From Ichthyosporea sp. XGB-2017a (taxonomy: Eukaryota > Opisthokonta > Ichthyosporea): a DNA stretch of 21,282 nt. The stretch covers positions 125,810 to 147,091 of the forward strand of contig PDIM01000072.1 in the NCBI GenBank assembly GCA_002811675.1. Reading direction: 5' to 3'. The notes beneath the pieces were generated by a model. It was given only the letters and a program-made list of their open reading frames with translations. It made no database searches and was not told the origin of the DNA. The position numbers were made by a program, and so were the translations under genes. This document shows, one piece after another, positions 18,365-21,282 of this stretch (positions within the stretch are counted from its first letter, which is position 1; the number at the start of each line of letters is the position of its first letter).

Positions 18365-18623
18365 GTATTGTACTTTGCTTACCAATAATCACCTTTTCCT
18401 CTCTTTTTTCAATTTACAAAATAGTTGTTTGCTTTCCTTTCCCTCTTCTTGTCATATTTCCTGCTTGCCTCTGTTTTCCTCCTTTCTTTCCATTCCCTCC
18501 TCCCTCACTCCCAGCCATCAGCACCATCCGTTTGTCAAACTAACATCAAGTACTTAACTCCTCCGCTATATCTTTTGTACTATTCAACAAAAGGGGTTTC
18601 CTTAATGTCCCAGTGACAATGCT

Positions 18624-21026
18624 TTAGAATATATCAGGGAGCTCAATACTTTTCCATGACCTGGCCTTCTTTGCTTCCCAATATCCCCCGACGTACTCAT
18701 AGTACGGAGTCCCCGTGGTCTTATCCACAGTTTTGCGAAACCACTTCGGGTCAGGTTGGCCCAAGCCCCGGGATTCCCTTACTTTCCGTACCTGCCTTTG
18801 CTTATCCTCGAGTCTGGTTTTCTCTTCATTTGCCGAGTCCCAGTCCCCTTCCTCCATCAGTCGCTGGTCCGGGCGGAAGCGGGAATCGGTCGGACATACT
18901 TCCGGATCGGGTTCGTTTAGCGAGCATGCAAATTTGCCAAAACCGTAAATCTTCTGGTAATTTTCGTGCAGGGGATGGCGCTGCCATATCAATTCATTTT
19001 TTTCCTTTGGCTCGTCCGGCCGGCGGCGACAGCACATTTCGTCCCACCTGGCATCCAGCACATAATGGACATTGCTTTCAGCGTCCATCACAACCCCATC
19101 AACACTCCTCGGAGTCTGTGAGGAAAAGTAGCTGTACGCGTGATAGGTGAGCTTACACACTTCATTCTTTGAGTGGTTTTTGATTTCCATTTTCCCGCTT
19201 TGGTCGATCCACAACTTACCAACAATGATGTTATGCACGGTAGTCGTCACTTTCTCCCATGTATACTTCTCTCCCGTCTTTTTGAATATCAATAAATTGT
19301 GCCCCGTGGGGACAATTTGCAGATATTTTCCACGAAATTTACTTTTCATGGAGAATTCTTCGTAAAAAGCCCATTCATCACACTCGGCAATCATCGCACT
19401 GATGGGAGGATGATGGCTGACCTGTTCAGTCAATACGCGAATGCCAAGGTCATCGTCCATCAGCCGATCAAGCTCAAATGTCTCGCCCAGCATAGGATTA
19501 AACGGCTTGCCCGTTCTAATGGTCGTTGTACAATAGGACGACATGGTAAATGCTGCAACATATGTCATTCGTTCCAAGGAACTTTCACACTCAGCCGCTT
19601 TATGCAGAAGGTCCGAATATTCAATATCCTCACTCAGACGCTGAAGAAATGACAAGGGTTCGTTAAAAAACACAGGCATAGGAATCTTTGACAAGTCCTT
19701 ACCAATGCAGTTCTTCATAATCGGCCACAGCGAGTAGGATTTAGTGGAACGGTTAGGTACAGTAGATCGGTAAACTTTCTTATTCTTCACCAAGGAAAGC
19801 TCTGTTGCTTTCCTCGACAGTCCAAGCTCCACGTGTGATTTATCAAAATCCGAATACTCTGGCGCATCAAAAAATGCATCTTCCTCATCATCGGACACGC
19901 CTGGGCCACCTTCCCCACCGTCCTTTAGCGACTTTTTCACCCGCTCATCGTCATCCGCCAGTAGTTCTCCTTTATCGCTAACTTTGATATTCATGCCTCT
20001 CCCCACCAAAGATGCACGCCTCTCCAAGGTATTATGCTGCTGCGCCAGTTGCTCTACCGTCTGCTCCAGTCGTGTCCGCTTGGTCACTTCTGCTTTCAGC
20101 ATACGGTGCCACTTGGCCTCCTCCTTTTCAATCAGTTGCATAAAATTCGAGGAACTTTCCCCCATGGCATTCGCGCTCATCTTAAACTTTCCCAGTTCCT
20201 TCTGTAGCTGCTGCAGTTCAGGATTTGTATCCAGCACGTTGTCATTCAGCGCAGACAACAGCCGCTGCAGTCCAGTCACCTGTGCGATCACCGCATCAGT
20301 GCACCCACGCACGTCCTTGTTAGCCTCCTTCAACTCTAAAGAGGGAACCTCTGCGTCCCCCACAAGGATCTCCTCCTCATCCGACAATGCATTCTCCTCC
20401 TCCTCGTCCTCATCCGGACTGTCATTTTGGCTATGACTAAGCGGCGTATCGTACTTCCGCGCAAGCTCAAACGCCTTTTTCCACTTCGCCAGCTGCGTAT
20501 CATTCTGCGCCTTCAAGTGCCAAAACTGTGTCCCCGTTGATATTGTGATGGACAGTTTATCAAAGGTAACTACTGCCCCATAGATATTGATTGTCCCCCG
20601 ACACGTGTGTCCCATCTCCTCTTTACTGCGATAATACGACAACAGACTCCGATTCAGCACAAACCATCGTTCACGATGCCCTTTCAGGTAGTTCGTCCAC
20701 TTATTCAGCCATCCCTCCACCACAATATCCCCTTCTCCTCCTGCTCCCCCACCACTACCACTCCCTCCCAGTCCCATCCCTCCTCCACTCGTTGTGCTAT
20801 GACTACGGCTGAAATTATTCTCCTCCACCTGACCCCGTATTGAGTTAGCCCGCCTCACTCCTCCCGATAAACTCTCCCCTGCCCCTCCTCCTCCTCCTGC
20901 TACTCCTCCTTCTGCTGCTGTACTCCCTGCTGCTGCTATTACAGCTCCTGATGCGGCCAAGGAAGATCCAATGGTGGGACAATCACTTTTCTTATTCTTA
21001 TTGTTTCCCCGTACAAAATTTTTCAT
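18624..21026 (-). CDS. OSBP: Oxysterol-binding protein (PH, FFAT, ORD)
   Basis: Lipid exchanger at ER-Golgi contacts, moving sterol against PI4P. The 800-residue frame has no intron. The open frame extends eight codons further, but the first codon there is GTG and an in-frame TGA follows upstream (21089-21087), so the first ATG, at 21026, is the start. Residues 1-100 are Gly/Ala-rich. The PH domain at about 101-190 (GWLNKWTNYLKGHRERWFVL, then HTCRGTIN) is close to animal OSBP and would bind Golgi PI4P and ARF1. An acidic stretch (201-220) and a coiled coil (about 295-340) follow. The FFAT core FFDAPE at 385-390, preceded by acidic residues, should bind ER VAP. The sterol/PI4P domain spans about 430-795, with KPFNPMLGETFE (507-518) and the family signature EQVSHHPP (534-541), whose two His contact PI4P phosphate. 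Confidence 0.95.
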   Translation of the reverse strand: MKNFVRGNNKNKKSDCPTIGSSLAASGAVIAAAGSTAAEGGVAGGGGGAGESLSGGVRRANSIRGQVEENNFSRSHSTTSGGGMGLGGSGSGGGAGGEGDIVVEGWLNKWTNYLKGHRERWFVLNRSLLSYYRSKEEMGHTCRGTINIYGAVVTFDKLSITISTGTQFWHLKAQNDTQLAKWKKAFELARKYDTPLSHSQNDSPDEDEEEENALSDEEEILVGDAEVPSLELKEANKDVRGCTDAVIAQVTGLQRLLSALNDNVLDTNPELQQLQKELGKFKMSANAMGESSSNFMQLIEKEEAKWHRMLKAEVTKRTRLEQTVEQLAQQHNTLERRASLVGRGMNIKVSDKGELLADDDERVKKSLKDGGEGGPGVSDDEEDAFFDAPEYSDFDKSHVELGLSRKATELSLVKNKKVYRSTVPNRSTKSYSLWPIMKNCIGKDLSKIPMPVFFNEPLSFLQRLSEDIEYSDLLHKAAECESSLERMTYVAAFTMSSYCTTTIRTGKPFNPMLGETFELDRLMDDDLGIRVLTEQVSHHPPISAMIAECDEWAFYEEFSMKSKFRGKYLQIVPTGHNLLIFKKTGEKYTWEKVTTTVHNIIVGKLWIDQSGKMEIKNHSKNEVCKLTYHAYSYFSSQTPRSVDGVVMDAESNVHYVLDARWDEMCCRRRPDEPKEKNELIWQRHPLHENYQKIYGFGKFACSLNEPDPEVCPTDSRFRPDQRLMEEGDWDSANEEKTRLEDKQRQVRKVRESRGLGQPDPKWFRKTVDKTTGTPYYEYVGGYWEAKKARSWKSIELPDIF

Positions 21027-21282
21027 ACCAAAATCACAGCCCGTGCACACGCTCGCCTTCTTCTTCTCCGCCTCCTTACACCTCGCTCAGTGCAAAAGGC
21101 AATGGACGTCAAGGAAAACAACAACAACGAAAAGAAAGAAGCAAAAGAAAAGCTGAGAAGTAATAAACAAAACTAGTTACTTCTTCTTCTTCTTCTTCTT
21201 CTATTTCACTTCAGTTTGTATACAAACCCGTTCTTTTTTTTTTTTTTTCTTAACAAATCTACTCACTTTCTGAATCAACTAA
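21027..21282. other. OSBP upstream region
   Basis: Presumed OSBP 5' UTR and promoter on the minus strand. It holds a (CTT)7 tract at 21180-21202 and a T15 run at 21234-21248, which read as AAG repeats and poly-A on the coding strand. No gene is visible to the window edge. Confidence 0.55.
21180..21202. repeat. (CTT)7 trinucleotide repeat
   Basis: Seven perfect CTT units plus a partial unit, about 155 bases upstream of the OSBP start codon. Non-coding in either gene. Confidence 0.9.

Larger units (their letters stand above)
17866..18623. other. Intergenic: PHF12-like promoter and OSBP 3' UTR
   Basis: No gene is supported; open frames here translate simple repeats. From the right, the OSBP 3' UTR probably extends to AATAAA-like motifs on the minus strand near 18364-18354. 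An A-rich block (about 18119-18200) and a T-rich block (about 18210-18320) follow. Next to the PHF12-like start lie C/T-rich sequence and the (CT)27 tract. Confidence 0.6.

Noticed and set aside
21027-21050. OSBP start eight codons upstream, giving an 808-residue protein
   Set aside because: That codon is GTG, and no ATG occurs before the in-frame upstream TGA at 21089-21087.

Overview
The window looks like nuclear DNA from an intron-poor eukaryote, most likely a unicellular relative of animals (Holozoa). The evidence is protein-level resemblance: an OSBP with an animal-type PH domain and an FFAT motif, a PHF12/Pf1-type protein with two PHD fingers and a C-terminal FHA-like domain, and a family A DNA polymerase closer to animal Pol nu than to Pol theta. 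No species is claimed. The code is standard. Intergenic DNA is AT-rich with long poly-T, (CT)n and polypyrimidine tracts. There are no bacterial or organellar features.

Layout. 1-617: low-complexity leader. 618-1577 (+): an unfamiliar 319-residue charged protein with a probable N-terminal lipid anchor. 1895-2377 (-): a tentative small tail-anchored protein with three very short introns. 2378-2997: divergent promoter region with a polypyrimidine tract. 2998-5771 (+): Pol nu-like polymerase, 7 exons, 740 residues as reconstructed here. 5772-6530: intergenic, GCN1 leader. 6531-14489 (+): GCN1, 2652 residues without an intron. 14490-14760: short convergent spacer holding a decayed copy of a piece of the GCN1 3' coding end. 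14761-17865 (-): PHF12-like protein. 17866-18623: spacer with a (CT)27 tract. 18624-21026 (-): OSBP, 800 residues. 21027-21282: OSBP leader.

The genes do not form a pathway. They cover translational stress signalling (GCN1), chromatin repression (PHF12-like), ER-Golgi lipid exchange (OSBP), DNA repair or tolerance synthesis (Pol nu-like) and two unplaced membrane-associated proteins. The points that most repay a second look are the altered polymerase active-site helix, the GCN1 fragment placed antisense in the PHF12-like 3' UTR, the intron distribution, and the unfamiliar lipid-anchored protein. I found no mobile element, CRISPR array, tRNA or rRNA.
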